From Perkinsus chesapeaki (taxonomy: Eukaryota; Perkinsozoa; Perkinsida; Perkinsidae): a stretch of DNA of 64,000 nucleotides. The DNA is taken from NCBI GenBank assembly GCA_013115145.1, contig JAAPAO010000086.1, positions 22,761 to 86,760 of the forward strand, given 5' to 3'. Position numbers and translations under genes: made by a program. The first letter of the stretch is position 1. Every line of letters starts with the position of its first letter. This document shows, in pieces, positions 1 to 12,331 of the stretch. The notes under the pieces are model-generated. The model was not told the origin of the DNA and ran no database searches. It worked only from the letters and a program-made list of their open reading frames with translations.

Positions 1-34
1 TGCTTGTCCTCTACGGTCCTCTCCTGGTCCTCTT

Positions 35-1725
35 CTAAACAACGATAACCCTTCTTATGGAGCCGCCGCGGAGTGTCCGACCTCCTCCAGGCCCCTGATT
101 AATTTCTCTTTCCTTTGCATACTGTACACACATCTCCATCAAGTGGCGTGCCGTATTCTCTATTTCGGAGCCGAAGCATTGCTCTACTCGCTCCAACCTA
201 CAGCGGGTCTCCAAATGCCCAACACTTCGAGGCCTACATCTCTCGGAATTTGCCAGCCACGAGCTGGCCATCTTCATCGAACTCCGGTCCGTCCTCCTCA
301 GACGAATCTATATGCAACAGCAGCACCAGTGCTCTCCGTTAAGGCCACTTTCTGCCGTGCCTCACCAGCTGACAGCTTGCCCTCGTCTTCTGCTCTGGCA
401 TCGCGCCTCCGTCTAGTGTCAGTAACAAAAGCTGTTGCATTATCCACCAGACCCTTATAAGCTACCCGACCTAACGAGAGTAGAACTAGTAGGTTAAACA
501 CCAGAGGAGGTAAACACATAGGAGAACTAACTGCCCGGCGAATATGGCCTCGGTATAGGAGGACCACAGCTCTAAGGATGCTAGGCCAGTGTGCGGGAAG
601 ATACATAACAAAGATCGCCTCGCAGGCCTCTTAAGGAAGTCGGGAGAAATGCGTGAGGGAGACAGACGAGATCAGTCGGGAGAAATGAGTAATTCTACCG
701 TCTCTTCCCTCCTCTGCAGCCGCCAGCATTATCTTCACGTCCCAACGCTTCATTCGCTGCTGTGTACCTAGTGTTGCTTCTAAGATATCCGCTACCTGTA
801 AGGTTCAAGCGGGTAAGATTCTTCAGAGGTTGAAAGATATACCTCTTTATGTGTTAGCACTCCGAGGCCATCTTCATCAACAGCTTCGAACATATGCCGG
901 AACAGCTCTTCAAGGTTCCCCGCTGCTTTGGTCTTCGGCGAATCAGGGTAACTAGCATCCAGCGTTCGGACCCCCTAGAGGCACATCTCCGCTTCTTACC
1001 GGCTCATAATGGAGGCGTCCGTAGACCCATTGACCGTCAAAGAGCTTTGCTCTCCTCCCTCACCAGACGTGTCTATATTAATTCCTAACAAACAGTTATC
1101 ATTACCATTATCCTGCTGTACCCCACCTACCCCACGAAGCGTCCGATACACTGTCAGTTGGTGGTGTGCTAGTGCCGTGCTCCTCAGTAGGCTCGTCTGC
1201 TACCTCTCCCACCTCATCTGGCCGCTTCATCCCCTCCTTTGTGACCCTAGTACGCTCAAACTCCGTCCGCAGGTCCAACAACGATCGAGTTCGTCTGTAT
1301 CACAGTTGATAATAACCATCTCACCCCCTCTTACTCCTTGGACTCCATTGTCCTATCAATCCGTCTAAGGTTGTTAACATTCGCCGTGGACTCTCGACTC
1401 AGCACAAGATCTTCAAACTCAAAGTGGTAGTATAACCCAGTCACTCCATCATCTCCCTCTATTACGTAGAAGTAACTGAGGAGCCCGCAGCAGCTCTACA
1501 CCACAGGCTGCCGCCCTCCTCCTACACATCCACGGTCACCAACGGTATAGGCTCGGTCTTCGTAGGTGCACTGAATTTAACCCGGAATATTTCATGCTTC
1601 GCTCCGTCCTCTATTCGGCTGCCCAAATGAGCAATGTGATGCATGTACCGCTGGTTTGTCCCCCAACGCTCGACTTCCTCCTCGACTGCAGCCCTTGAGG
1701 CGTCCGAGGGTATCGATTCTACCAT
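35..1725 (-). CDS. Uncharacterised multi-exon protein, charged C-terminal part
   Basis: I do not recognise the family. The first exon runs down from a Met codon at 1725 and ends on VTVDV. A phase-2 intron then leads to an exon near 1480-1350 that reads YFYVIEGDDGVTGLYYHFEF. A 40-nt intron follows, then a charged exon near 1310-1140 rich in Arg, Glu and Asp. Nearer the window start, minus-strand exons near 470-300 and at 277-35 are joined by a 43-nt intron. They encode an acidic stretch (DSSEEDGPEFDED) and a helical end ending in RRVIVV. Whether all exons belong to one gene is uncertain; two genes are possible. It lies just downstream of the STN1-like gene on the same strand. Confidence 0.45.
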
Positions 1726-1784
1726 TTCTAATAACTAAGTCCACTCCTCCCTCAATTCCATTGACGAACTCAACCTAGAAGGAT

Positions 1785-3708
1785 TCAGTAAAGTATGGCC
1801 TGTGGGGATCGGAAGACGGTCCCATCAGGTGCCAGTCCAACTTCACCCTCACAGACAGCATGCAATAAACCCAGAAACCATTCAGAGTCGAGCTCCTCCC
1901 ACTCCTTCCCGCCGATCTCCGACACTACCTCACCAAAGGGTACCCCCTGGCCTTTTCCTGCTGCCGCCCAACGTCGAACACTCTCTAGGGCTTCCAAGCG
2001 ACGGTCATGTGCCCGCAATGTGCCGTCTTCATCCCGAGATAGCTCACCACCCTTTATCAGCTCTCCTATGGCCATATCCGCAATACAACTGAGGAGCAGT
2101 AGAGAAGCATTGTGGCATTGAAGCACTGGAGCATATTCACATTGCGGCAGACATCCATATCTATATGAAGACTCGTTATATTGGGAAGGAATAATACATT
2201 GACCTTTTGTAGTTGCATAGAAGAAGTCCGCGTAACTATGTAGGAATGAAGGCATAGCAGCAAGTGTATAGGGAGGACTGGAGTAGGGTTAAAGCCCCGC
2301 CGCCGCCCATCGACAGGCTTTCAGTAGCGAGGAGTTGCGGTTTGGTTCTCTTCATTGTATCTTTCGAAGAGGGTTTCCGTCGCTAACCGTGATACCAACC
2401 AGAACAACATAAAACGATAACAGTGCAAATGATCCAGAATTCGATTACAGCGATATAAACTATTAGGAGTGGGATGTGAAGTGTGACACTTACTATAAGC
2501 CATTCTACCGACTAGTTTCACAATATATGAAATATAATTCAACATCCACAATGCAGTGCTTAAGTCCTATTTACATATCTCTTGAATCCGTCCTCGACTA
2601 TTTCCGGAAATGGCTTCCAATATGTCCAGACTAGAGAATCCAAGATTTGTGACGAGAGTTATAATACCCAAGGTCCATCCCCATCCTCCGATACTACTTC
2701 GCCACACATTCCGCAGGAAGACGAATGGATGCCCCATGGGTGAACATCACACCAAACTTGCTATATGCCACCTCGAACACTCGACGGATATCCTTGATCT
2801 CTCCAGGCGTGGGAATCTTCTTCTGTTTCCTTCTAAGATCAACCAGTGCCTGATTGCAAGCTCGTTCCCATCCCTTTTCTCAACCCTACCCTGATGGCCG
2901 TCTTGTATCCAGCTACAGCTCCAGCGAAGGCTGGCGGTAATCGCTTGGCTGCATCCGAGATATAACAGGGGAAATCGGGGTGCAGGTGACACCGGCACGG
3001 GCACATCGAATAGGTTTTGCAGCTGACTGGACCGAGTTGAATGACTTCAGCTGGGCGAGGGCAAATGCACTGTTCTACAAAGAGCATAGATTTAGAGGAG
3101 ACCTTGTGATGGCTCCGCACCAAATATCCTAGCTTCAACTAGGTCCCATTCCTCTATCACTTCCAGCCACCACTGGACTTCTTCTTCCGGACAAAAGCTA
3201 TGTATGCCATGAAGAGCGGTGACCCTTATCTGCAGTACATTACGAAATGTTCTTAGCTGGCCATCGATGGCCACCACTCGACCTGACCAAAGATATCCAG
3301 CAACACCCGGGACGCTAGCTCTCACCGATGATCTCTGTAGTGTCATCAGGTAGCTGTCGCCAAGCCTCTGCTATAGACTCCCATATGATGCAGCTGAGAA
3401 GCTGCCCACTGCCATCATCCACAGACATCTCGACGAGTTTCGGCCCCCTACGGGCCCCGATGACCATCCCTACGAGCAGAGTGAGTGCCTAGGCCCAGCC
3501 TTGTATGTTAACCTCTAATGGTGACTCTCTCAGTAACTACTCTTTGACCATCTTTTATATTGGCTATAGTAAGAGAAGGATTCCCTATTCCCTTAGCCCC
3601 ACGTAGCATGCACGCAGGTGAATGCAGTATGCTGGCCAGACACTTTAAAGGTAATGAGGCAACCCTTTCCATAACTATTGACTCAAGGTCTATTGGTCGA
3701 GGCGGCAT
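1785..3708 (-). CDS. STN1: STN1-like CST complex subunit (OB-fold plus winged helix)
   Basis: STN1 is the RPA2-like subunit of the CST complex, which caps telomeres and helps fill in the lagging strand. The start is the Met codon at 3708 (MPPRPIDLES). Exon 1 joins exon 2 across a 43-nt intron (3470-3512), giving VTIRG then MVIGARRGPKL. Exon 2 holds VDDGSGQLLSCIIW, the typical STN1/RPA2 OB strand motif. After a second 43-nt intron (3283-3325) comes VVAIDGQLRTFRNVLQIRV, the following OB strands. Downstream exons are less certain: one near 2870-2720 reads ERACNQALVDLRRKQKK. Codons near 2080-1800 (ESVRRWAAAGKGQGVPFGEV) look like the winged-helix end of the family. An RPA2 paralogue is the main alternative; the wording of the OB motif favours STN1. 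The middle of the model needs transcript support. Confidence 0.62.
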
Positions 3709-3996
3709 GGTAGGTAATTAGTCAACTAATAAAGGCGGCAGAGAGGAGGTTACAGACAAAAGGATCAGTCGCTTCAAGCGTTTGACCTCACTTTATCGAA
3801 TAACAAATCTTGAGCGGCTCGGGAATGAGGTTTGCCACTGCCGGGCTCCTTAGTGTAGGTTCCTTCATTGAATTTAGTTAATCCTGCGCTGATGGACCAA
3901 GGGCGAGCGCGCAAGATCTGTCGACGCCGCCCGGACACGGAAGTGTCGTCGCGTAATGCAGAGACAGGCTGGCTCTAACAGTTGCATTATTGCGTA

Positions 3997-6258
3997 ATGA
4001 GCATAAGATTCGTACTGAAGTTGAGCTATAAAGGAGAGTGTGTTAGAGTTAGACCAGAGCCGCAATTCTGCAACAGATATGGTCACATATTAGAGTAAGT
4101 AGGCCGCCGCCAGCATATCCCCTCGGATGGTCATCATTCTCAGTTATATCCGAGAGACCTGGCCAGAGTTATCTTCAACAGGCACAGAGAGGTCGTTTGG
4201 GGTATATTACTATGATGAGGCCGGTGACCAGTGTACCCTAAATGAAAGGACCTTTCCGGACTGCCTAATGCTGCTGCAAGAGCGCAACGCTTATAAGGAC
4301 TCCGAGGAGCTTCCAGTGCTCAAACTAACTATCAAACCGCTACCGGAAGTCGAGACATCTCCGAGGCCTGTACCGGTTATGGTTGAGGCATCGAGGAGAC
4401 TAGAAGAGAAGATCCAGACTAAGACTCACCTGGGATGCCCAAAGCGAACATCAGGGAAGCTCGCTGTTCACCGTGGATTCATATGTGATGGATGTGAGAT
4501 GGACCCTCTTGTTGGGGACAGGTAGGCTGGGTGACAGTTGGAGTGATATAAGGGCGGTAATAGATACAAATGCAACTACTGTGACGACTTTGACTACTGT
4601 TCAAAGTGCTACGAGAGGAGGCTCATCCTTGGCCACAACCCTTTTCACGCCTTCACCTGTTATAAGATGCCCCGCCCTCCCACCAAGGCTCTTAAGTTAC
4701 TATCAACCAGCTCAGATAAGGATACTATGACTTTGCCTAGCAAGCTCGAAGAGAAGTCTGTTGGTGATGCCCCAGTGGCCCCCAAAACCAAGTCTGTTGG
4801 TACCCTCCCCGAGCCCAGCCTTACCCGTGATGAAAGTGTACAGTGGGAAAGCGAAAGGCATTGCACGGTTGCTGGGCCATGGGGCAGCTTGGATATATTC
4901 TCTGATGAACCTATTCAAGGTAGTTCACAGAACCTGGCCGCTCGAGTGGCCAAGGCTTGCACTGCGGCCTCTGAGGCCATGGGACGGCCGGCAAGGGAGG
5001 ACTTGGAGACTGCTGACAGCTTTGCTGTGGCAGCTGGGATACATTTGGGGATTCAATGTGATCTATGTGGCGAACTGCCTATAGTCGGTCCAAGGTAATA
5101 GAGGGATCTAACTGGAATGCCTTCTCTAACGTTGATATCTGCAACTTCTTTAAAGGCTTTCGAGTGTCTTTAGATGAACACTCGGATGCGGCAGTCATTA
5201 GTCTACGCATGTTGGGAGGCTATCCGTAGGAATAACGATTCAACTCTAACTATTTGGGAGGGGAGGCTTGCAACAACTCAAAATCCTCATCTGTGGATGT
5301 CCGTACTGTCAAGCACTATGGAGCGTCAGTAGAGCTACACAGAAAACTCCTAGAAACTTACTATCAGCATGTGGTCTTGTATGTAGGACTATTAAGGCCG
5401 GGAGGGGTAGCGTCATCGTCAGGTTCAAATGTAGGAAGTGCAAAGACTACGATTTATGCCAGAAGTGCTTTGACCTAGAAAACCCATCCAAGGCCATCCA
5501 CGATCACCCTAAGTCCTCGTTCCGCACCCTCACACCACTCGATACGATACTACTACGTAAGGATCCTCATCGATGGGAGGCACCAGAGGCGGTCAAGGAA
5601 GCTCCAGTGGTGGACACTGAGGCTTGTGGTGGGCCTATGTTCGGGTCTCTGGCGTTGGTCAGCCCCGAGCCCGAGCCGGCTGCGTAAGTCGTTTGGCGAT
5701 GGATGTTGTTCAGGCTTAGAGGCTCGTGGGGCAATATAAAGGGTTCCCATAAGCAACACGCTTCTTGTCCTCTTGTATTGGAGATGTTCTTATTAAAATT
5801 CAATTTTTGACAACGCTAGGAATATTTTCGGCCCTCCAAGGAATGCATGCAGTTCTGTGAGGCTGGATGAGCCTTTGCTCAGTCTGACCGAGGCAACAAG
5901 CACCATCGCATCCCCCCTGATGGAGCCTGAGAATGGCGGTGAGATAGAGATGGAAGATCCTCCAGCTGGAAGCACACATGATGATGACAGTAGTAGGAGC
6001 GCAATAGGGATGCGGTGAAGATCTCTCTCTGGTAGGCAGCGGCGGCGGCACAGAGTCAGATTCAATCCCGGAGAGCTGGATGGACTTGGGGGAATTGGAG
6101 GACAGTGACATTGAGGATGTCATGATCATTGGCACGCCGAGGTCCGATGATTTCCAGGTCGGCGGAGAGGTATGGTGCAGTTAATCCGACTCCTTCTGTA
6201 GGTCATTACGTCGATTGAAGAGGCAGTAGAGCAGGTAATCGATAGCAATAGCGTATAG
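3997..6258 (+). CDS. PB1-ZZ-ZZ protein with LIR motif, p62/NBR1-like (array gene 1)
   Basis: Seven exons give about 543 residues: 3997-4094, 4144-4521, 4564-5094, 5423-5683, 5820-5992, 6036-6169, 6202-6258. Residues 1-80 form a PB1 domain with the basic strand FVLKLSYKGE and an acidic OPCA-type loop YYYDEAGDQ, so it should bind PB1 partners from both faces. ZZ finger 1 (about 145-200) reads CDGC...YKCNYC...YCSKCY; ZZ finger 2 (about 322-375) reads CDLC...FKCRKC...LCQKCF. Both are split by a phase-2 intron after the Arg before the second Cys pair. The acidic tail has ESWMDLGELEDSD (W495 to L498), a LIR-type Atg8-binding core, then EDVMIIG. PB1, ZZ and LIR in this order is the p62/NBR1 plan of selective autophagy receptors. 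No UBA or FW domain is clear, though the last exon is helical (SIEEAVEQVI). The 328-nt third intron is unusually long. Confidence 0.8.
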
Positions 6259-7132
6259 TGGACACGAGTCGGTGTCAGGCACCAGATAGTCTGGTGACGG
6301 CAGAGGGACTCGCTGAGGCTCTTGTTCATCATGGAATTATCGAAGATAGGAACAGGGCTGCGGCACTGCTTAGCCAAGTAGGACCTTCCGCCAAGTGTAG
6401 AGATAGTGTACTGGTTTTAGGTGTCGTCAAATGAAGAGCTTCGTAGCATGCTCTGTTCATTCCTCGGTACTGACTAAGGCCTGCATTCTAGTTAGCAGCT
6501 CGCTCATCGGCTTGTGAGACGGGAGCTGCAATTCTGAAGTAGTTTGTTATTATATGATTTACCCATTTCCTTTTATCCGCAATATCTTGTCAATACTCAT
6601 TACCATGCATTTTCATAGTGTAAATGTCAGTAGTCACCACGGTGGCCCCAGAAGATGTCTACGGGCCAGGAGGAGGAGGGCTCGCGGCTTAGCATCAATA
6701 CGACTAGTAACCTACTCTAGCGTTGTGTTGACCAAAGGCGGTTGTGTCGTCTTGTGCTACACTAGTACCGGTAGGATTGTCAGAAGCAACACTAGTACTG
6801 CTAGTGTTGTTTCTTCTAATCCATCCTCCTGGGTCCAGCTGCTAAGACCTAGGATGGAGAGTGATATCTCTTATGTCTTGTAGTGTTAACTTATCAATAA
6901 TAAAGGATGCCTAGGAAAGTACATTGTGCTGCTGTTTTGTTGGTAAACCTAGAATACTGTGTGGGCATTCTTGTCGCCACAGCTAGTGTCGACGCCGTAG
7001 TCTATTTGGATATATTTCGTATACTTACATGTCAGACATTAATAAATAGTAAATACTCTTTATTTTTATATACATCTCCTGTGGGCAATACCTTTGGCTT
7101 TTCTTACTAAGACTTTGCTATTGTTCTCCCAA
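6259..7132. other. Spacer between PB1-ZZ genes 1 and 2
   Basis: I see no supported exon here. The open frame around 6554-6883 has low-complexity content and no family resemblance. The only structure I noticed is a short hairpin at 6787-6809 and an AT-rich stretch before gene 2. Confidence 0.5.
6787..6809. repeat. Short inverted repeat in spacer
   Basis: Two perfect 9-bp arms, CAACACTAG and CTAGTGTTG, flank a 5-nt loop. Imperfect AGAAG/CTTCT pairing extends it outwards. It may fold in RNA after gene 1, but its role is unknown. Confidence 0.5.
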
Positions 7133-9706
7133 ATGGCCGTAGAGGACTTCTTCATCCTTAAGTTAGCCTTTGGCAAGGAGTCACTGCAGTGCCGGTGCCG
7201 ATATGATACCATCTCCGACGTAAAACAGCTTCACAGGTCAACCTCTCTCCTTTGCTGGGCCTTGCATATTTTACCCTTCAGGTTGATCAAAGAGGCGTGG
7301 CCGAATCTGAAGTCTACCCCCTACCGAGCGACGCTCCGTGGTGGTCAGGATCTGATCGACTGGCCTTCTAGTCACACCGCTGCGGCTCTAATAAAAGAAG
7401 GTCTGGCTGACTCGGTTTATGCTATGCCTCGACTGAAGCTCCGCGTCACGGCGTCACATAATACCTCGGGTAAAGTGGACAAGTCTAAGAAGCCATGGCC
7501 CATGGATGGCCACAAGCCAGCGGGCGTGCATCTTGCTTCTTGCTACCATTGCGACATGTTCCCAGTAGTTGGCCGTTGGTGAGTGCTGCCGTTGTTGGTT
7601 TCTCCTGCCGGTACTTCCCTTGTCAGTTTCGCATGCAGCACCTGTCCCTCGATTGTGTTATGCTCCTGGTGCTTTGACGAGCATGATAAATCCCACACCA
7701 TTACGCCCTTGGCTATGGCGTTCAATGGTCTTTGGGAGGGCAGCTTTATGGAAGATAACGCTAGAGATATGACGGATATTCTAAGAAATAGGCATAGGCC
7801 CTGGTCTGGGGATACTGTGAAGTAAGAAACATTCCACCCTACTCATCGGCTTTGGACCTGCCGCCGGTTGAATTCACCACTCTTCACTAGAATTTTGGAC
7901 ACCATATATTCACCAGATGCTACCCGTCTAGTGTAACACATCACCTGCAGCATCGGTCCAGCGCTATTTTACGACCTATGACACTTCAAAACTTGTATTT
8001 CATCATGGCTCGGGTGTTCCTTCGAGTCATAGTAAAGCGCTTCCCACAATGGGTTCCTAATAGGAACTTCCTATTACACCACCGGCCTTCCTCATCCGAC
8101 ATGTGAGTCTCTCGCCAAACGGCTTTATTGTTGCTTTTCTTATCAGCTTCAATGCGATCCAAGTTGGCGAGAATCCCCTACCCTCCATGGTCGCCGAGAT
8201 CTTCTCCCGATCCGAGCCGCACCATGAAGAATTGACCAGATTCTTCTGTGATGACGGCAAGTCTCTGCTATGCTATCGTCACTACTGCCATGCTTGCGGA
8301 TGCTCAGCCTCGGTCATGCGCCAGTAAGCTGCCTCCTCTGGGCTTTTGGCAAGGTTGGCGTGTCAGGTTCCAGTGTGATGGTCGTGGGGACATCAATCTG
8401 TGCGACGCCTGTTACATTTTGTGGCGAGACGAGATTTCCAAGATATCATTCAAGTGCTCTAGGTTGTTCTTGCCTGGGTCATGGAACCCTCTGGGAGTCG
8501 GCCCATGGGAGCTGGTCCACTATGGTGTAGCTTGCGAGGAGTGTGGCATGTTCCCCATAAGAGGAAGAAGGTGAGAAAGGGGAAAACTCAAATAGGAGAT
8601 TTAGTCGCCTTCTAACATTTTTCCGTTAGTGCGTATTCCTCAGAAAAACTAGCCCAGGCGTTGTAAGATTTGCGCGGGGATTCTCGCCTCCACTGGCGAT
8701 TTGAAGAACTTTGTGTATTGGAGGCGGCGGTGTGACTCGTGATGCGCGCTTCACCAGTAGCATCTGTGTAAGGCAGGATGTCCACAATTCTGTCCCTTAA
8801 TCAATCGAAACAAAGGATTCTGTAGGTCTTAGGGAGTTGCTCTACTTCTGTATGATTTTTCCGGCAAGTAGTTCCCACATCTGTGTTATCCAAAGCTGGG
8901 GATTATTCCGTGGTCGAATAAAAGCTGTATGTGACCTGTCTGCGGTGTGTAGGTACCATTGCAACTTCTGCACAGAGCATGATTTGTGTGAGAGCTGTTA
9001 CAAGGAGACAGCTAATAGGAATCATCGGGAGACACATCTCTTCACTTTGGTGGTAAAACCGATTAAAGCATGGACGGTGCAGACGAGGAAGCCCAAAGGC
9101 ATTTTGCTCAGCACTCTCAGATGTGAGAGGTGTGGCCAGGGGCCATCTGGTGGGGCGAGGTGAGTCGGAATGAACTGGATGTGATGTGATGCTTGTCATC
9201 AGATACACTATGGTGGCCTTGCCCGGGTCACGTTACTGTGGTCCGTGCTATAAAGAGGCTCTGCGGTTCGAAGCCCTCTGTATTCGAGGACCCTATAATA
9301 GAGGGTACGAGGCAGTTAATGAAGGTGCATTTAAAATACGACAAGGAAAGCTCAAGGCTCTCGAAGGTGGGGCGGCTCTCATAGCCTTGGTAGATTCTTC
9401 GTGGCTTAGATTCCCTGGCAAGCACGTGGCTGATGGAGTCGATGGATCGCCAGTTGAAGGGCCAAGACCCCTTCCCGCTGCCATCGGAACATTCCCCAAA
9501 CTCGGTATGACGTTTGAACGTTAGGAGTCCCTTCATTTCATGCTGTTTTAGGTTGTCTGGGCGGACGAGCCACCGAAAGCTCTGAAGCCGCATCACCGCA
9601 CACTCCTCTATCCCCCGTCGCAGTAGCCTCTTGGCTTGCACGTATTCATTCCATTTCAATTGACTCTGTCGTCCACTCGTTGTCTTTGATGTCTTTTGCT
9701 CTTTAA
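7133..9706 (+). CDS. PB1 plus four ZZ fingers (array gene 2)
   Basis: Eight exons give about 546 residues: 7133-7236, 7282-7578, 7627-7821, 8147-8323, 8367-8570, 8953-9159, 9203-9504, 9552-9706. The PB1 strand reads FFILKLAFGKES, but the acidic OPCA loop of gene 1 is gone. ZZ-A spans residues about 120-165 (CYHCDMFPVVG, then CFACSTC, LCSWCF). ZZ-B is split at residue 258 (FQCDGRGDINLCDACY), ZZ-C at 326 (YHCNFCTEHDLCESCY) and ZZ-D at 395. ZZ-D keeps CERC and CGPC but has lost the middle Cys pair, so it may not bind two zincs. All module introns are phase 2, and internal exon lengths nearly match genes 3 and 4. Two introns (7822-8146 and 8571-8952) are much longer than usual and may hide exons. 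No clear LIR is seen in the tail. Confidence 0.78.
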
Positions 9707-9969
9707 GACGTTTACTTGTCTCTTAAGTGTTGTATTGTTACACGGCCAGCTGGGCTTCCTAAGGTTTGGCCTCTCCTACCAGCTTCATCGATACCCAGCA
9801 GTCACCCTCAGATGGCAGAGGTGCCCAGCGTTGAACTTGTCGCGCGCCCGGAAATCGGTTGTGGTCAAAGAACCTTGAAGAGGCGTGCAAACGAATGTAA
9901 GTGTGAGGATAATAGGTAAGCCTGCCAACGGTGATGATGATATAAAATCCTAGTTGATGGTTTCAGTTA

Positions 9970-11866
9970 ATGCTGGACCTGTATTTGCTGAAGCTGAGCT
10001 ACCAGGGAGAGTCCTTCCGCGTGAAGTTGAGAGTGGAGAAGTTCCGGACACTAGGGGACTTGGAGAAGTAGGGCGACACTTGTGAAGTGTGCTCTTAAGG
10101 CGTTTTTAGGATCGTGTACGCGGCTTGGCCATATCTTGACAAGTCCAAGTACAAGATAGTCCTCCCGGACGGCGGCACCATAGATGATGCCTCTGCTAAG
10201 ATGCGTGTAGCGACTAAGCTATCGGGAGATGCCAAAGATCCATCTGGTCACCTACCCGAGCTCAAACTCAAAGTGGTTCCATTGAAGGAGGTAGCCCCGA
10301 TGGTACATCAACCAAAGAAGTTGGGAGAGCTTCGTGCCATCGATGGCCATGACTTGGCGGTCACCTACTGGGAGTCATGTGACGGCTGCCAAATGTTCCC
10401 GCTTGTGGGGAAGTGGTAAGACCAGAGCGAATTGCTGATGAGTGAAGAAATGCCGCTCAGGTATATTTGCTACACGTGTGGGCAGGAAGATCTGTGCTTC
10501 GCTTGTCGTCAAGGCCACTCAAAGAGCCATAAGGTCATTCAGTACAGTCCGTCATCGAATGGTATGTGGGATAATGACAACGTTGTTGAGAACGAGCACA
10601 AAAGGGTGTTCAAGCTGAAGGTATTGGGGGCCCCCTGCCCAAAGCCTAAAGAGTAAGGTCTATATTCTACCAAGTGCCAGTGTGCTCGTCAGCTTTGAAG
10701 AGATACAGAAGAGACAGGCATCATTACCTCCTATGGTGACTCGGACCTTCGCTTTAGACGAGATACCGGACGGCATCCCTGATGTTGCCTGCTACCGTGA
10801 TGGAGGCAAAGCCATTTACTTTGAGATGTTCTGCCACGGATGCGGCACCGGAGCTCAGGTCGCCAAGAGGTAGGAGAAGAATCGCTATCTTTAATGAGGA
10901 AAAATATGTTCAGGTTCAAGATGGACGGGCGTGATGATATTAACCTTTGTGAAACCTGCTATCTCCTCTATAAGGACAGTGTCCTCTCGTCAGCATACAA
11001 GTGTTGTAGGGTGTGGCAGCCTGGTAGGGTGGGACGAGGTGACGATGGTAAGCCCTTTCTGGCTACCCATTATTCCACTACCTGCTCTGAATGTGAAGAG
11101 TCCCCTATTGTAGGACGCAGGTAACCTGGTTACGGCTTCACCTCTCCGCCATTGGTGCCTTCATAGGTACACCTGCCTTGTCTGTAGTAATTTCGACCTG
11201 TGCTCGGAGTGCTATCGAAGTAGAGCCCAAACCTCTCACAGGCAGGCTCATGCATTTGGTCTTGTGGCTAAGCCGGTGCCTTTGTGGTCATTGAAGATTG
11301 CTAAACCTCGCGGTGTACGTGTTGAGGAATTTAAGTGCAGTCGATGTGGAAGTCACCCTGACGGCGGAGCGAAGTGAGTTTTGTTTCCGCGTTTTGCGCG
11401 CTCTCACATCATCTCAGATATCGGATGAAATTTGGTCCGCCCGACAGTCGGGATGCCCTCTATTGTGAGCCGTGCTATAAGAAGATGCTTCAGAGGGAGG
11501 CTTTGGAGCTCCGAGCTCCTATGGATGCCAGAAGGAGGAGCATTACACCCTGGAGTCATTCGGCTAGGGCTAGAAGCCGCACCCTGATTTTAGGATTGAA
11601 AGGTAGCTCTATTCGTTTAAGAGAGCTATCGCTTAGTGGTAGGGTCCCTAGCTTTCCGCCTTAACGCCCGACCACGCATGATTGAACTGATAAGGCAGAT
11701 AGCCCGGGAGACGGGACAGCTGCTCGATATTGACAGCGATGATTCGGACTCGGTAAGGTCTTTTGAGGGGAATCAAAGTACAAGTCTTTTACAGTTGGAG
11801 TGGGCAGTTGAACCTCCAAAGGAGCTCAAGTCTGATGACATTATCGACCAAGGCCCTAATAGGTGA
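9970..11866 (+). CDS. PB1 plus four ZZ fingers (array gene 3)
   Basis: Eight exons give about 528 residues: 9970-10067, 10110-10415, 10461-10652, 10693-10869, 10914-11120, 11167-11373, 11418-11602, 11652-11866. The start MLDLYLLKLSYQGES matches the PB1 starts of the neighbours; the helix IVYAAWPYLDKSKY follows across a 42-nt phase-2 intron. ZZ-A is complete (CDGCQMFPLVG, YICYTCGQEDLCFACR). In ZZ-B a Met replaces the expected Cys (FKMDGRDDINLCETCY). ZZ-C is complete (YTCLVCSNFDLCSECY). ZZ-D has CSRC and CEPC but no middle Cys pair. The tail is acidic (DIDSDDSDS). All introns are 40-49 nt. A further exon after 11863 is possible, since GTGATG could be a donor. An upstream frame with its own Met near 9814 was not joined because it enters a stop. 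Confidence 0.8.
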
Positions 11867-12331
11867 TGACCAAGAGTGCTTCAATCCAGGCTCCATATTG
11901 TTTCGTATCACTTTCATTGATTACCTTAAACCTGGCATTTCTTACTTTCACAGTCGAGCCACGATTTTCTTGTACACTTTAGCTTATTGCGTTTGTGTTA
12001 GAGCAGGCTATTGCATCTAGAGTATTATGCAGGCCCATGGGGATGCACTTCTCGAGAGCCAGAAAGCTTCACTAGGGCTCAGATGGAAGAGAAGGAAGCT
12101 TTGGGGAAAATATGTTCTTAACTGAAATAAGATACGTCAAGTTGGTTTCATGCTCCTCGATTACACCCTGGTTCCATGGCTCTCCTTAGCACTGCCAACA
12201 CACAGACCATCTTTGTGTGTTCATCGCTAGTCGGAGGAGACAGTCGGACCGTTGCACCCTTAAAGTTTGTCTGGCTATTTCGCTGCTACAGTCTGTACCT
12301 TGTCAGTATTTGGTCCTTGCTCTTGCCCTCC
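11867..12331. other. Spacer between PB1-ZZ genes 3 and 4
   Basis: I see no well-supported gene. An in-frame Met at 12176 could extend gene 4 upstream by 52 codons. The added sequence is unlike the PB1 starts of the paralogues, so the later Met at 12332 was chosen. Confidence 0.4.

Noticed and set aside
1795-2121. Plus-strand frames over the STN1-like gene
   Set aside because: They are antisense shadows of the minus-strand coding sequence and show no domain.
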